From an uncultured Kordia sp. (GTDB lineage: Bacteria > Bacteroidota > Bacteroidia > Flavobacteriales > Flavobacteriaceae), in assembly GCF_947496985.1 (NCBI RefSeq), contig NZ_CANMEZ010000002.1, positions 372,001 to 436,000 on the forward strand: a stretch of DNA of 64,000 bases, written 5' to 3'. Below are positions 25,097 through 34,595 of the stretch, one piece after another. A program made the translations under genes and the position numbers. Position 1 is the stretch's first letter; each line of letters opens with the position of its first letter. The notes under the pieces were generated by a model that saw nothing but the letters and a program-made list of their open reading frames with translations, was not told the origin of the DNA and searched no databases.

Positions 25097-25798
25097 ATGA
25101 AATTAGATACAGTAACAAAGACAGAAACACTCGATCTTCAAAAAATGATTATCTCCAAAATACGTGATTTAATCAATATTAAGAATTTAGAGCCGGGCGA
25201 CAAACTTCCATCAGAACGTATGCTATCTGAGAAATTTGAAGTTACACGTAGTAATGTTAGAGAAGCTATTCAAAAACTTGAATTCTATGGATTGTTAAAA
25301 TCAATTCCTCAAAGTGGAACTTTTGTTGCCAATATAGGCGTTACCGCGATGAATGGAATGATTGAAGACATTCTTCGTTTAGAAGAACCTGATTTTAAAT
25401 CACTTGTAGAAACGCGTATTCTTTTAGAACTCAAAACAGCACGTTTAGCTGCTTTACGCAGAACAGAACAGGATTTACTTAAAATGAAGGAAGCACTAGA
25501 TGCGTATACTGAAAAAGTTTTAAATGGTGAAGATGCTGTTCAAGAAGATTTATTATTTCATTTAGCTATTGCAAAAGCTTGTGGAAACAGTACCATGAAT
25601 ACATTCATGTTAATCATTACACCAGAAATCATTACAAACTTTGAAAAATATCATGTCTGTGATGAAAATCAAGCTCAAAAAGGAATTCAAGAGCACACTG
25701 AAATCTATGAAGCTATCAAAACGCAAAATCCGCAACTAGCGAAACAAAAAATGAAAGAACACTTTAAAATGCTATATCAATACTGTTATAATATTTAA
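25097..25798 (+). CDS. GntR/FadR-family repressor, AusR-like
   Basis: The 233-residue product has an N-terminal winged HTH of GntR type (about 12-78; PSERMLSEKFEVTRSNVREA) and a C-terminal helical FCD ligand-binding domain (about 95-230). FadR-subfamily proteins bind palindromes of the TGGTnnACCA kind, which is exactly the repeat found at three promoters of this locus including its own. In Zobellia galactanivorans a GntR repressor (AusR) controls the alginate system, so the same role is likely. The inducer is probably a DEH/KDG-type intermediate; that is inference. Confidence 0.85.
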   Translation: MKLDTVTKTETLDLQKMIISKIRDLINIKNLEPGDKLPSERMLSEKFEVTRSNVREAIQKLEFYGLLKSIPQSGTFVANIGVTAMNGMIEDILRLEEPDFKSLVETRILLELKTARLAALRRTEQDLLKMKEALDAYTEKVLNGEDAVQEDLLFHLAIAKACGNSTMNTFMLIITPEIITNFEKYHVCDENQAQKGIQEHTEIYEAIKTQNPQLAKQKMKEHFKMLYQYCYNI

Positions 25799-25808
25799 AA
25801 AAGCACAC

Positions 25809-25891
25809 TCAATTTTGAAAATGCACGGCTTCAAAATTGACTTAAAAATAATGGAGGGAAGTAATTTTATAGATAGAAACGTAACATACAT
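25809..25891 (+). promoter_or_regulatory. Structured leader element before the MFS operon (copy B)
   Basis: A perfect 11-bp stem TCAATTTTGAA (25809-25819) / TTCAAAATTGA (25830-25840) with TGCACG in the loop (25822-25827), then TGGAGGGAAGTAA (25852-25864) and GTAACATACAT (25881-25891). All three blocks recur in the susC leader at about the same distances although the stems have different sequences with conserved pairing. It lies directly after the repressor gene stop, so it could also end that transcript. Confidence 0.5.
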
Positions 25892-25993
25892 TTCTTCACA
25901 ATAAAATTACACACAATACAACAGAGCTACATTGCTCAAACAATCAAATACAATGCTTGTCATGCAAGGATTGGTATATCTCATACATACAAT

Positions 25994-27283
25994 ATGAAAA
26001 TAAAAGGATTACGCTGGTGGATTATAGGGTTGATCTTTATAGCCACAGTAATAAACTATATTGACAGAACTGCTTTTGCCTTACTTTGGCCACAAATGGG
26101 TGAAGATTTAGGCATGGACAAATCAGACTATGCCACAATGTTAAATGTATTTTTAGCATGTTACGCCATTGGTAAATTTGCTTCTGGCAAATTATATGAT
26201 ACCATAGGAACGCGCTTAGGCTTTACAGTTTCTATCATTGTATGGTCTGTAGCTTCTGCATTTCATGCATTTGCAAGAGGTTTAATTACACTATCAATAT
26301 TTAGAGGGTTACTCGGTTTAGGAGAAGCTGGAAACTGGCCTGGTGCTGTAAAAAGTAATGGAGAATGGTTTCCAGTAAAGGAGCGTGCCATTGCACAAGG
26401 AATCTTTAATGCAGGGGCATCTATAGGAAATGTAATTGCTCCTTTTGTTATTGTATTCTTGTATTCACGATTTGGATGGCAAACTACGTACATCATTTTA
26501 GGTGCTGTTGGAATACTTTGGGTAATTCCATGGTTATTCTTAAACAAATCAACACCAGAAAAACATCCGTGGGTTACTGAAAAAGAAAGAAACTTAATTC
26601 TTTCCAGTAGAATTGATAAAGTAGACGAAAACACAACTATAAAAGCAAAAAGTTTACCACTTGGCAAAATACTAAGTTACAAAGAATCATGGGGAGTATT
26701 AGTATGTCGATTCTTCATAGAACCTATTTGGTGGTTCTTTGCAGGATGGATGCCAATATATCTAAATGACAAATTTGGACTTAGCATAGAAGAAATAGCA
26801 GGAACAATGTGGATATCGTATTTAATGGCAGCCACAGGAAGCATCTTAGGAGGAATGTTTGTGCGAGAACTCATAAAAAAATATTCAGTTGACATTTCAA
26901 GAAAAGCAACCATTGCTTTAGGAGGTTTACTAGTCTTAATCGCTTTCGTATGTATTATTACACTTGTGAAAGAAGACAACTTTATGACCTTCATATACTT
27001 TGCAGGACTTGCCTTATTCGGATTTCAGTTCTCCATTGGAAACATTCAAACCATATCAAGTGATTTATTCAGAGGGCCTTCTGTAGGTACATTAGCAGGA
27101 TTAGCAGGTACGGTAGCAGCCGTATCTCCAATGATTATGAACTGGTTTATTGGTAAAATAACTGCTGGCGGATCATACGTTCCAGCGTTTATTGCCATAT
27201 GTGTTTCAGTAGTATTAGGAGTAATCGCAGTATTTGTATTAATAAAAAACATTGGTCCTGTTAGAAAAACAATAGAATCATAA
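25994..27283 (+). CDS. MFS transporter, hexuronate (ExuT-like) type
   Basis: The 429-residue product has about 12 membrane helices and the anion:cation symporter pattern: VINYIDRTAFALLWP in helix 1, GLGEAGNWPGAVKSNGEWFP after helix 4, and ASIGNVIAPFVIVF. ExuT-like proteins import hexuronates. In alginate loci the gene is expected to carry unsaturated monouronate or DEH across the inner membrane. It heads an operon with the SDR, kdgK, kdgA and LacI genes (gaps 44, 45, 3 and -4 bp). No full operator palindrome is seen upstream, only a TTGGTATA half-site near 25971 and the leader element. Confidence 0.88.
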   Translation: MKIKGLRWWIIGLIFIATVINYIDRTAFALLWPQMGEDLGMDKSDYATMLNVFLACYAIGKFASGKLYDTIGTRLGFTVSIIVWSVASAFHAFARGLITLSIFRGLLGLGEAGNWPGAVKSNGEWFPVKERAIAQGIFNAGASIGNVIAPFVIVFLYSRFGWQTTYIILGAVGILWVIPWLFLNKSTPEKHPWVTEKERNLILSSRIDKVDENTTIKAKSLPLGKILSYKESWGVLVCRFFIEPIWWFFAGWMPIYLNDKFGLSIEEIAGTMWISYLMAATGSILGGMFVRELIKKYSVDISRKATIALGGLLVLIAFVCIITLVKEDNFMTFIYFAGLALFGFQFSIGNIQTISSDLFRGPSVGTLAGLAGTVAAVSPMIMNWFIGKITAGGSYVPAFIAICVSVVLGVIAVFVLIKNIGPVRKTIES

Positions 27284-27327
27284 AATTAAATATTCAATAA
27301 AAAATTTAGAATAATAAAAATAAAACT

Positions 27328-28092
27328 ATGAGTAAATTAAATGGAAAAGTAGCAATTATTACAGGAGCTACTGGCGGTATTGGTTTCGAAGTAGCAAAAA
27401 GATTAGGAAATGATGGTTATACGGTCATTTTAAATGGAATAGATGATGCACGCGGAGCAGAAAGAGTACAAGAATTAGCAGACGAAGGAATCACAGCTGA
27501 ATACTATGGTTTTGATGTTACTAAAGAAGAATTAGTAACAGAAAACATTACTAAAATTGGTGAAAAATACGGAAAAATAGATGTGCTAGTAAACAATGCT
27601 GGTGGACTAGGTGGAAGATCTCGATTTGAAGAAATGACTACTGAATTCTATCGTTTTGTAATGGCATTAAACTTAGATTCAGTATTTTACGCTTCCAGAG
27701 CAGCAATTCCTTTCTTGAAAAAAGGAGAACATCCAACTATCATTAACTTTACATCCAATGCAGGTTGGACCGCTGGTGGACCAGGTGCAGGAATTTACGG
27801 AACCTCAAAAGCAGGTGTACATTCTATCACAAGAGCTTTAGCAAAAGATTTAGCAGAATATGGTATTCGTGTAAATGCAGTATCTCCAGGTACAATTGAC
27901 ACACCATTTCATGCCCAAATAAAGTCAACAAAACCAGAAGTTTTTGCATCTTGGGCAAACAATATATTATTAGGTAGACTTGGGCAGCCAGAAGATGTTG
28001 CTTCTGTAATATCATTCCTTGCAGGTGCCGATGCAGCATTTATAACTGCGGAAACTATTCAAATTGGTGGTGGACAAGCATTAGGAATCTAA
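27328..28092 (+). CDS. SDR-family oxidoreductase, probable DEH reductase
   Basis: The 254-residue product is a classical short-chain dehydrogenase: nucleotide-binding TGATGGIG (about 13-20), NNAGG (about 90), catalytic Tyr and Lys in YGTSKAG (about 156-160), and NAVSPGTIDTPF. In alginate loci this SDR reduces DEH to 2-keto-3-deoxygluconate with NAD(P)H, the step before KdgK. The substrate is inferred from the position between the uronate importer and kdgK. Confidence 0.85.
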   Translation: MSKLNGKVAIITGATGGIGFEVAKRLGNDGYTVILNGIDDARGAERVQELADEGITAEYYGFDVTKEELVTENITKIGEKYGKIDVLVNNAGGLGGRSRFEEMTTEFYRFVMALNLDSVFYASRAAIPFLKKGEHPTIINFTSNAGWTAGGPGAGIYGTSKAGVHSITRALAKDLAEYGIRVNAVSPGTIDTPFHAQIKSTKPEVFASWANNILLGRLGQPEDVASVISFLAGADAAFITAETIQIGGGQALGI

Positions 28093-28137
28093 TAAGTACA
28101 ATACAAATTAAGCGCTTTAGTGCAAACAATATAATAA

Positions 28138-29160
28138 ATGAAAAAAGTAGTTACGTTTGGTGAAATTATGTTGCGACTATCTACAGAACGCTTTTTACGG
28201 TTTTCGCAATCAAAATCGTTCAATGCAATGTATGGAGGTGGTGAATTTAACGTAGCCGTTTCATTAGCTAGCCTTGGTATTCCAAGCGAATTTGTAACGC
28301 AATTACCAAATAATGAAATTGGTGAGTGTGCTTTAATGGAAATGCGAAAGCGAAATGTAGGCACAAATAATATTTTGTATAGCAAAGACCGACTCGGAAT
28401 CTACTTTTTAGAAACTGGGGCTGGCACACGATCTAGCAATGTTGTATATGACAGAGCTAACAGCGCTATGGCAAACATAACCAAAGGAACATTTAATTGG
28501 AAAGAAATTCTAAAAGATGCTTCCTGGTTTCACTGGAGTGGAATTACGCCTGCCATTTCACAAGGCGCCGCAGATGAATGTTTAGAAGCCATCAAAGCTG
28601 CGCACGAACTCGGAATAACAATTTCATCAGACTTAAACTATCGTTCAAAACTTTGGAAATACGGAAAAGAACCGCATGAAATTATGCCAGAAATGCTTCA
28701 ATATAGCAACATCATTTTAGGTGATATTGATACAGCATATTTTATGTTGGGACAAAACAAAGTTAATCCCAATTATCAAGATGTAAAATCACTTCCAAAA
28801 CTTTATGACAAAGTGTTTGAGTTGTGTCCAAATTTACAAACGATGGCAACAACACTTCGATATTCTGTAAGTGCTTCGCATCAACGAATTGGAGGAATAT
28901 TATATGACAAGAAAAATATTTACGATGCTGACATTCAAGAAGTAACACCGGTTGTAGACAGAGTTGGAAGTGGTGATGCTTTTATGGGCGGATTAATTTA
29001 TGGGTTGTTAGCACATGAAACTGATAAACAAAAAGCCATCAACATTGCAGTAGCTTCTTGTTGTTTAAAACATACCATTTACGGTGATTACAATTTGGTT
29101 TCCCCAGCAGACATTAACAACTTTTTAGAAGGAAAAAATAACGGAAAAGTATCCAGATAA
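28138..29160 (+). CDS. kdgK: 2-keto-3-deoxygluconate kinase
   Basis: The 340-residue product is a PfkB/ribokinase-fold sugar kinase. Visible marks are the N-terminal GGGEFNVAVSLASLG and the C-terminal VDRVGSGDAFMGGLIYG, where the GSGD Asp is the catalytic base. It phosphorylates KDG to KDPG with ATP in the cytoplasm. It is followed 3 bp later by the KDPG aldolase gene, the usual pair. Confidence 0.92.
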   Translation: MKKVVTFGEIMLRLSTERFLRFSQSKSFNAMYGGGEFNVAVSLASLGIPSEFVTQLPNNEIGECALMEMRKRNVGTNNILYSKDRLGIYFLETGAGTRSSNVVYDRANSAMANITKGTFNWKEILKDASWFHWSGITPAISQGAADECLEAIKAAHELGITISSDLNYRSKLWKYGKEPHEIMPEMLQYSNIILGDIDTAYFMLGQNKVNPNYQDVKSLPKLYDKVFELCPNLQTMATTLRYSVSASHQRIGGILYDKKNIYDADIQEVTPVVDRVGSGDAFMGGLIYGLLAHETDKQKAINIAVASCCLKHTIYGDYNLVSPADINNFLEGKNNGKVSR

Positions 29161-29163
29161 TAC

Positions 29164-29832
29164 ATGGCAACATTTACACGCATAGAAGTCGCACAAACGA
29201 TGAAAAATACAGGTTTAGTTCCTTTATTTTATCATCATGATATAGAAACTGCAAAACAAGTTTTGAAAGCTTGTTATGACGGCGGCGCACGCTTATTAGA
29301 ATTTACAGCTCGTGGCGATTTTGCACAGGAAATCTTTGGAGATTTAAACAAATATGCTGTGGCAGAATTGCCAGGCATGGTACTAGGTGTCGGATCTGTT
29401 ACAGATGCAGCTTCGGCTTCTTTATACATGTCGCTTGGTGCAAATTTTATCGTAACTCCTGTATTACGGGAAGACATTGCTATGGTTTGTAACCGACGCA
29501 AAGTATTATGGTCTCCAGGTTGTGGTTCGTTAACAGAAATCGCGAAAGCAGAAGAACTGGGTTGCGAAATCGTAAAGCTCTTTCCAGGAAGTGTGTACGG
29601 ACCAGAATTTGTAAAAGCAATCAAAGCGCCGCAACCTTGGACTAGCATTATGCCAACTGGTGGCGTCTCTCCTACTCGTGAAAATTTAGAAAAATGGTTT
29701 GCTGCTGGTGTAACTTGTGTAGGAATGGGTTCAAAATTGATTCAGAAAAAAGAAAATGGAGATTTTGATTTAGCAAAAATTGAAACACTCACCAAAGAAG
29801 CGATTCACATTATAAAAGAAGTACGTGTATGA
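29164..29832 (+). CDS. kdgA: KDPG aldolase
   Basis: The 222-residue product is a class I aldolase of the KDPG/KHG family. The Schiff-base Lys lies in IVKLFPGSVYGPEF (about residue 137), with LEFTARGD carrying the Glu/Arg pair near residue 45, and MPTGGVSPT as the phosphate-binding site. It splits KDPG into pyruvate and glyceraldehyde-3-phosphate, the last step of alginate breakdown before glycolysis. Its stop overlaps the LacI gene start by 4 bp. Confidence 0.92.
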   Translation: MATFTRIEVAQTMKNTGLVPLFYHHDIETAKQVLKACYDGGARLLEFTARGDFAQEIFGDLNKYAVAELPGMVLGVGSVTDAASASLYMSLGANFIVTPVLREDIAMVCNRRKVLWSPGCGSLTEIAKAEELGCEIVKLFPGSVYGPEFVKAIKAPQPWTSIMPTGGVSPTRENLEKWFAAGVTCVGMGSKLIQKKENGDFDLAKIETLTKEAIHIIKEVRV

Positions 29833-30362
29833 ATCTTTCGCAATCAGCAATTACATTAAAAGAATTATCGCAATTATCAGGTTTTTCAATTTCGACGGTT
29901 TCTAAGGCGTTAAATAATAAATTCGACATTAGTCCTACAACTCGAAAAACGATTCAGAAAATCGCGTCTAAACATAATTATGTACCCAATAATTATGCTG
30001 TTGCACTACGCAAAAAACAAACGAAAGCCATTGCGATTATTATTCCGCAAATAAATACTGCGTTTTATAGTTGTTTTTTACACAATATTGAAAAAGTAGC
30101 ATCAAAATATGGGTATCGTATTGTATTATTTCAATCATTCTCAGCACAAAAACGCGAACAAGAATGCCTCAAAAGCATTAATGACGGTAGTGTTGATGGC
30201 GCTATAATATTATCTACAAACTGTGTAACGGAGTTTACTTCACGTAAAAAGTATCAACTTCCTGTACAGTGTTTTCAAATTTCAGAACAGTTTGATGAAA
30301 AACAACTAAAACACGAATGCATTGATGCATTTTCAGACTTGTTAAAGGAAATTTCTTTTTAG
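29829..30362 (+). CDS. Truncated LacI-family regulator
   Basis: The 177-residue product has an intact LacI HTH (about 11-56; LKELSQLSGFSISTVSKAL) and hinge, and the first half of the periplasmic-binding-protein-like core (AIAIIIPQINTAFYSCFLHNI to VDGAIILSTNC). A full LacI protein has about 340 residues; the second half of the sensor domain is missing. I found no continuation in another frame in the 95 bp downstream. It is translationally coupled to kdgA (ATGA overlap). Either a shortened functional regulator or a decayed one; it may have lost inducer response. Confidence 0.8.
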   Translation: MNLSQSAITLKELSQLSGFSISTVSKALNNKFDISPTTRKTIQKIASKHNYVPNNYAVALRKKQTKAIAIIIPQINTAFYSCFLHNIEKVASKYGYRIVLFQSFSAQKREQECLKSINDGSVDGAIILSTNCVTEFTSRKKYQLPVQCFQISEQFDEKQLKHECIDAFSDLLKEISF

Positions 30363-30457
30363 CTTTCAAAAAACACTTCGTTAGCAAACTTATGAATAGG
30401 TATTTACAGCTTCTTTTTCATCTCAACTAACTATTCTTTATATTTATTAAAAAAACT

Positions 30458-30970
30458 ATGAAAGTTCACTTACATAGAGAAAAAGAGTTTTTAGGAGTTT
30501 TATATGTAACAAATCAACTGAGAGAAATATATAAATCAGATTTTTCAATCAGTCATGAAAATACATTTCAAAAATTTGAAAACTTAACTCAAGAAAATTA
30601 TAGAAAAGTTTCTAAAAATCATTTTTTTGAGCTATTTAATTTTTCTGACGCTCCTAATATTTCATATGATACCATGAATAGAGTCATCGAATGGTTTACG
30701 AATAGTGAGTATTATATGTTCACAAAATACATTGAAGATCATGCTGAAGAAATTATAAATTCAAAACTCATTACGAATAACGAATTAGCAACTTTATTAA
30801 AAAAGATAAACTACAAAGTTAATTCGGAGAATACAATCGATGATGATGTTCGAATAAGTGATATTATTAGTAAAAAAAATACTTCAATAAAAATTAAAGG
30901 AAGTAGTTCTATCGATATTAAAAAAATTGACACTGGAGAAAACACAAATATAAATATTGGTGGTTCTTAA
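30458..30970 (+). CDS. Hypothetical 170-residue protein
   Basis: No family is recognised. The first two thirds are helical and acidic; the end is a short Ile/Asn/Gly-rich repeat (KKIDTGENTNINIGG). The stop overlaps the stop of the convergent 1006-residue TPR gene by two bases. The N/I/G-rich tail resembles the NINSGASVHIRI segment near the start of the product at 33990, which may mean these three genes belong together. No signal peptide. Confidence 0.6.
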   Translation: MKVHLHREKEFLGVLYVTNQLREIYKSDFSISHENTFQKFENLTQENYRKVSKNHFFELFNFSDAPNISYDTMNRVIEWFTNSEYYMFTKYIEDHAEEIINSKLITNNELATLLKKINYKVNSENTIDDDVRISDIISKKNTSIKIKGSSSIDIKKIDTGENTNINIGGS

Positions 30971-33900
30971 TATTTAAAAGGTTCTAAATATTTTTTGGGG
31001 TCTAATTCCCAATTTACAAGAACAGCATCTATAAGTTCATAAATTTCTATAACTATAGTATTTTTTGTTGATTTTTTTAAAAATAGTATTCCTTTTTTAA
31101 GATGCTCCAATGATTTTTTCTTATTTGGTTTTGTCCATTGGTAGTATAATGACAAGTTAACGTACACTCCGGCAATATAAACATTGTATTGATAAGGATC
31201 ATCAACCGCTAAACTCGTGTAAATCTCAAGTGTTTTTTGGTAATTAGATAATGCCTTTGCTTTCTTATTTGTGTTTTCATACAGCACAGAAATATTACAT
31301 AATGTATCTGCCAAGACCCCAAGATGCATCTTGTTTTTCTTTACTCGATTTTCTCTAATATTTCTAGCTTTTTTTAGATATTTTTTTGCCAAATCATATT
31401 TATCAATATCGCTATACAAAACCCCTAAACTATTATACGTCTCTGAAAGTTCAAGAAAATTCTCAGCTATTCCTCTTCTTAACTTCATAGCTTTTAAATA
31501 ATATTCCTCTGCCTTCTTGGGTTTTGAAAGTGTTTGATATAACTCTCCTATATTATGAAAAATTAGTGCTGAGTATCTTTCATAATTGCTAGGCAAATCA
31601 AAAGAAATAGATTTGATCGTTTTTAAAGCAGATCTAAACAATGTTAGTGTTTTTTCGTGCTTACCTAGATGATTCAAAAATGCTGCATAATCTAAATATG
31701 CGCCTATCATTGGAATTACATGTACTAAAGGTTGATTCTTTTGTATATTTTCAAAAACTTCAATTGACTTTATATAAAATTTTTCAGCTTTAAAATACTT
31801 ATTAATTGACTCATAAAACCTTCCTAAATACATCATTGAGAAACCAACATTTGCCTTAAAAGCTTGTGGATTAGCTCTAGCCAACTGATTTGCTATTGAT
31901 AATGATTCCGTTAACATTAATTCTGCCTGATTTACTTGATTGGAATCTTTTAAAAAAATACCATAATTATATAATGCATTATACAATGTGTCTTTATATT
32001 TAGCATCATTTACATTATTTAGTTTACGAGCTAACTTTATAGATCTTTTGTAAAAAGAATTCGCTTTTTCCACTAATAATTGATCACCATATAAGCGTGC
32101 TAAATTTATTAATGTAGTTAATAAATCATGGTTGTTTGCTTCAGGATTTTGAGTGACTAATTTAGTGCGTATTTTATAGGCTTTTGCAAGGTGTTTTTCT
32201 GCTTTTTCATAAATTTCCAATTCAACCAAACAAACACCTAAATTATTCAAAATCATACCATAATCTCTTGCCTTCTTATTTCCAAGATTCAAAAAATTCT
32301 CGAAGATATCTAAGCTCTTCAAATATTGTTTTTTGCTTTTTCTATATAAATAATTATCTGTATATAAAATTGCCAAATTGTTTCTTATTTTATATTCAAG
32401 CTCAAACGAATTACCAGTATATTTTTTTTCAAACTTACTCAACACTTTTAATGCCTTTATGTAATATTTTTTAGACACTTCAATTTCGTTATGCATTTTT
32501 TTAAAAGTACCGATATCATTATATAGTTCTGCTTTATGGATCAGAAAGTGTTTTTTATTTTTAATGATTGGGTTCTGAATAATTTTGATACATTCTGAAA
32601 AAAAGTATTCTGCTTTTTCATAAGAGTACACATCATTCATAAGGTTACCGAAGTTCTGGTATAAAATAAGTGTCCTAATTATATTTTCTGTTGGGCTTTC
32701 ACGATATAGTATATCAACAATTTTTTTTGCTTTGTAAAAATTATTAATCGCATCTTCAAAATTATCAGTTATTCTATACAATGAAGCTAAACTTTCATAT
32801 ACATCTGAAATCTCTGCTAAATTCTCTTTAGGCAATTTTTTATAGTTATAGTCATATAATTCTTCGGCCTTCTTGAAATCTGCATACGCCTTTTTCAAAT
32901 CTCCTTTATTGTTTAAAAAAACACCTCTATTGTAATAGGCATCAGCCAAAGATGAAGAATACTTCTCTGGAAAATCCTTACTTAGTTTTTCCATATAATT
33001 GAACGACTTGTTTAAAAGCAATTCAGATTCATACTCCTTGCCTATATCATTATATGCAATTGAAATATTTTGCAGCGAAGTCCCTAAGTTTTCAAAATAA
33101 ATTAATTCTTCAGGGTTCTTTAATAAGAGTTCTTTATCTATTTTTAATGCTTCAGTATAAGATATTAGAGATTGATCATAATCATAAAGATTTGCCTGTA
33201 CAATGGCAATATTAGTATACATACTAGATAACATTTCTTGATAGTCATTGGTATTGTCTACTAACTTCAAATAAATAGTTAATGCTTTATAATAATACTT
33301 ACTAGCCTTTTTATAAAACCTGTGATTCTGTAAAAAAAGAGCATAATAAAACATATATTCAGACTGAAACTTAAGGTTTTGGTTTCCTGAATTATAAACT
33401 GATAAAATTCCTTGATCTAATAGTTTAAGAGACTTTAATAGTCTTTTATTTGGATTTTTAATGTCCATATTTATAGACATCAATTGTGCTTTTATTAAAT
33501 ATTCTTTTGCATTATTAACCAATAAATCATGTGATTTTGATAATTCTTTCTGCAATTCTTTTTTAGTTTTTACGCTGACTTTTTTATTGATAAGTGAAAT
33601 AGCTTCGTGAATTTCATTATTAAAAAATGCATTTTTAATAAGATCAATTACTTCAGAACCTTCAATATTTAATAAAAGTGATCCTGTATTTAAAACATTG
33701 ATTTTATAAGACTTTATTTCTTCATGAATACATTCTATCTCTTTTCGTAGTACTTTTTTTTGCTTATTCTTTTTTTCAGATTTTAAAAGATTTTCTAAGG
33801 ATGTTAGCTTACTTTCTAATTCTGTATAGTAGCCTGTATTCTTAATAAATTGAAGGATATTTATATTCAGATCACCATCTGAATCAATATTTTTTATAAT

Positions 33901-33987
33901 GTTGAATAGTTGCTTATTATTGATTGCTTCAAATATGTGAACATTTGTGTTATTAGCTTCCCTTATTTCACGTTTACTTGTTAGCAT
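30967..33987 (-). CDS. Large TPR-repeat protein with N-terminal helical domain
   Basis: The 1006-residue product has no signal peptide. Residues about 1-165 form a charged helical domain with a coiled coil (around residues 60-110, KKNKQKKVLRKEIECIHEE). The rest, about 170-970, is an unbroken series of TPRs of the 42-residue TPR_12 type (e.g. YYYKALTIYLKLVD, EKHLAKAYKIRTKL). No catalytic domain is seen. The N-terminal domain is similar in layout to the whole 155-residue product of the gene upstream (EIHEAISLINKK here, KYHEANKVLDAL there). Long cytoplasmic TPR arrays often act as sensors or scaffolds in conflict systems, but nothing proves that here. Confidence 0.75.
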   Translation of the reverse strand: MLTSKREIREANNTNVHIFEAINNKQLFNIIKNIDSDGDLNINILQFIKNTGYYTELESKLTSLENLLKSEKKNKQKKVLRKEIECIHEEIKSYKINVLNTGSLLLNIEGSEVIDLIKNAFFNNEIHEAISLINKKVSVKTKKELQKELSKSHDLLVNNAKEYLIKAQLMSINMDIKNPNKRLLKSLKLLDQGILSVYNSGNQNLKFQSEYMFYYALFLQNHRFYKKASKYYYKALTIYLKLVDNTNDYQEMLSSMYTNIAIVQANLYDYDQSLISYTEALKIDKELLLKNPEELIYFENLGTSLQNISIAYNDIGKEYESELLLNKSFNYMEKLSKDFPEKYSSSLADAYYNRGVFLNNKGDLKKAYADFKKAEELYDYNYKKLPKENLAEISDVYESLASLYRITDNFEDAINNFYKAKKIVDILYRESPTENIIRTLILYQNFGNLMNDVYSYEKAEYFFSECIKIIQNPIIKNKKHFLIHKAELYNDIGTFKKMHNEIEVSKKYYIKALKVLSKFEKKYTGNSFELEYKIRNNLAILYTDNYLYRKSKKQYLKSLDIFENFLNLGNKKARDYGMILNNLGVCLVELEIYEKAEKHLAKAYKIRTKLVTQNPEANNHDLLTTLINLARLYGDQLLVEKANSFYKRSIKLARKLNNVNDAKYKDTLYNALYNYGIFLKDSNQVNQAELMLTESLSIANQLARANPQAFKANVGFSMMYLGRFYESINKYFKAEKFYIKSIEVFENIQKNQPLVHVIPMIGAYLDYAAFLNHLGKHEKTLTLFRSALKTIKSISFDLPSNYERYSALIFHNIGELYQTLSKPKKAEEYYLKAMKLRRGIAENFLELSETYNSLGVLYSDIDKYDLAKKYLKKARNIRENRVKKNKMHLGVLADTLCNISVLYENTNKKAKALSNYQKTLEIYTSLAVDDPYQYNVYIAGVYVNLSLYYQWTKPNKKKSLEHLKKGILFLKKSTKNTIVIEIYELIDAVLVNWELDPKKYLEPFKY

Positions 33988-33989
33988 GA

Positions 33990-34457
33990 TTAGCCCTTAG
34001 CCCTTTCTAAATTATATGATATCAAGTTTACTTTCAATAGTAAACTAAATTGTTCATTAGCTAACTTTAAAGCATCTAGCACTTTATTTGCTTCATGATA
34101 TTTTCCTTTATCAAATAATTTTAATGCTTTGCTTAAACGCTTACTTGAAAAATTGCCTTTCAAACTTGCAAACAAGTTCAGCATTGTTAAAACTTGAATT
34201 TTCATATCTTTTTCTACGCATTTTAGACTTCCTAGTTCTTTAATTAAAACGGAACGTTGCATTTGATTTTCACAAAGAAAAATTTGTTTGCTTTTCTTTT
34301 TTATTTTCTTGTTCAGCCTACCAAAGTCAGGAGAATTCAAAAAAAGTTTTTCTATTCGTATATGAACACTTGCTCCTGAATTTATGTTGGAAATTTCATG
34401 AGAAATTGAAATTTCCTTATCTATTATATATTGAAAAATACTAATGTTAGAACTCAT
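33990..34457 (-). CDS. Small helical protein, paralogous to the N-terminal domain of the TPR protein
   Basis: The 155-residue product ends 2 bp before the 1006-residue TPR gene on the same strand, so they form an operon. It has a short beta-like segment (HEISNINSGASVHIRIEKL) and then helices that follow the same order as residues 30-165 of the TPR protein: a Lys-rich coiled coil, a vLtmLnlf helix, and KALKLFDKGKYHEANKVLDALK, itself TPR-like. It may be a stand-alone partner or an old partial duplicate. Function unknown. Confidence 0.65.
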   Translation of the reverse strand: MSSNISIFQYIIDKEISISHEISNINSGASVHIRIEKLFLNSPDFGRLNKKIKKKSKQIFLCENQMQRSVLIKELGSLKCVEKDMKIQVLTMLNLFASLKGNFSSKRLSKALKLFDKGKYHEANKVLDALKLANEQFSLLLKVNLISYNLERAKG

Positions 34458-34595
34458 ATATAATATAATTGTAGCTATATAAAACTGTTATAATTTTCAT
34501 AGCTATATTAACTACGCAAAAACATAAAAGTAAGAAAAGTAAGTGAAATGAAAGTTTTAATAATTCTAAAAAATATCAAACGTTGAGTTTACTCC

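Noticed and set aside
25921-25980. Operator palindrome upstream of the MFS gene.
   Set aside because: Only a half-site TTGGTATA near 25971 and an imperfect CTTG/CAAG repeat are present; not enough to call the operator.
30363-30457. Continuation of the LacI gene after a frameshift.
   Set aside because: No frame codes for anything like the second sensor lobe.
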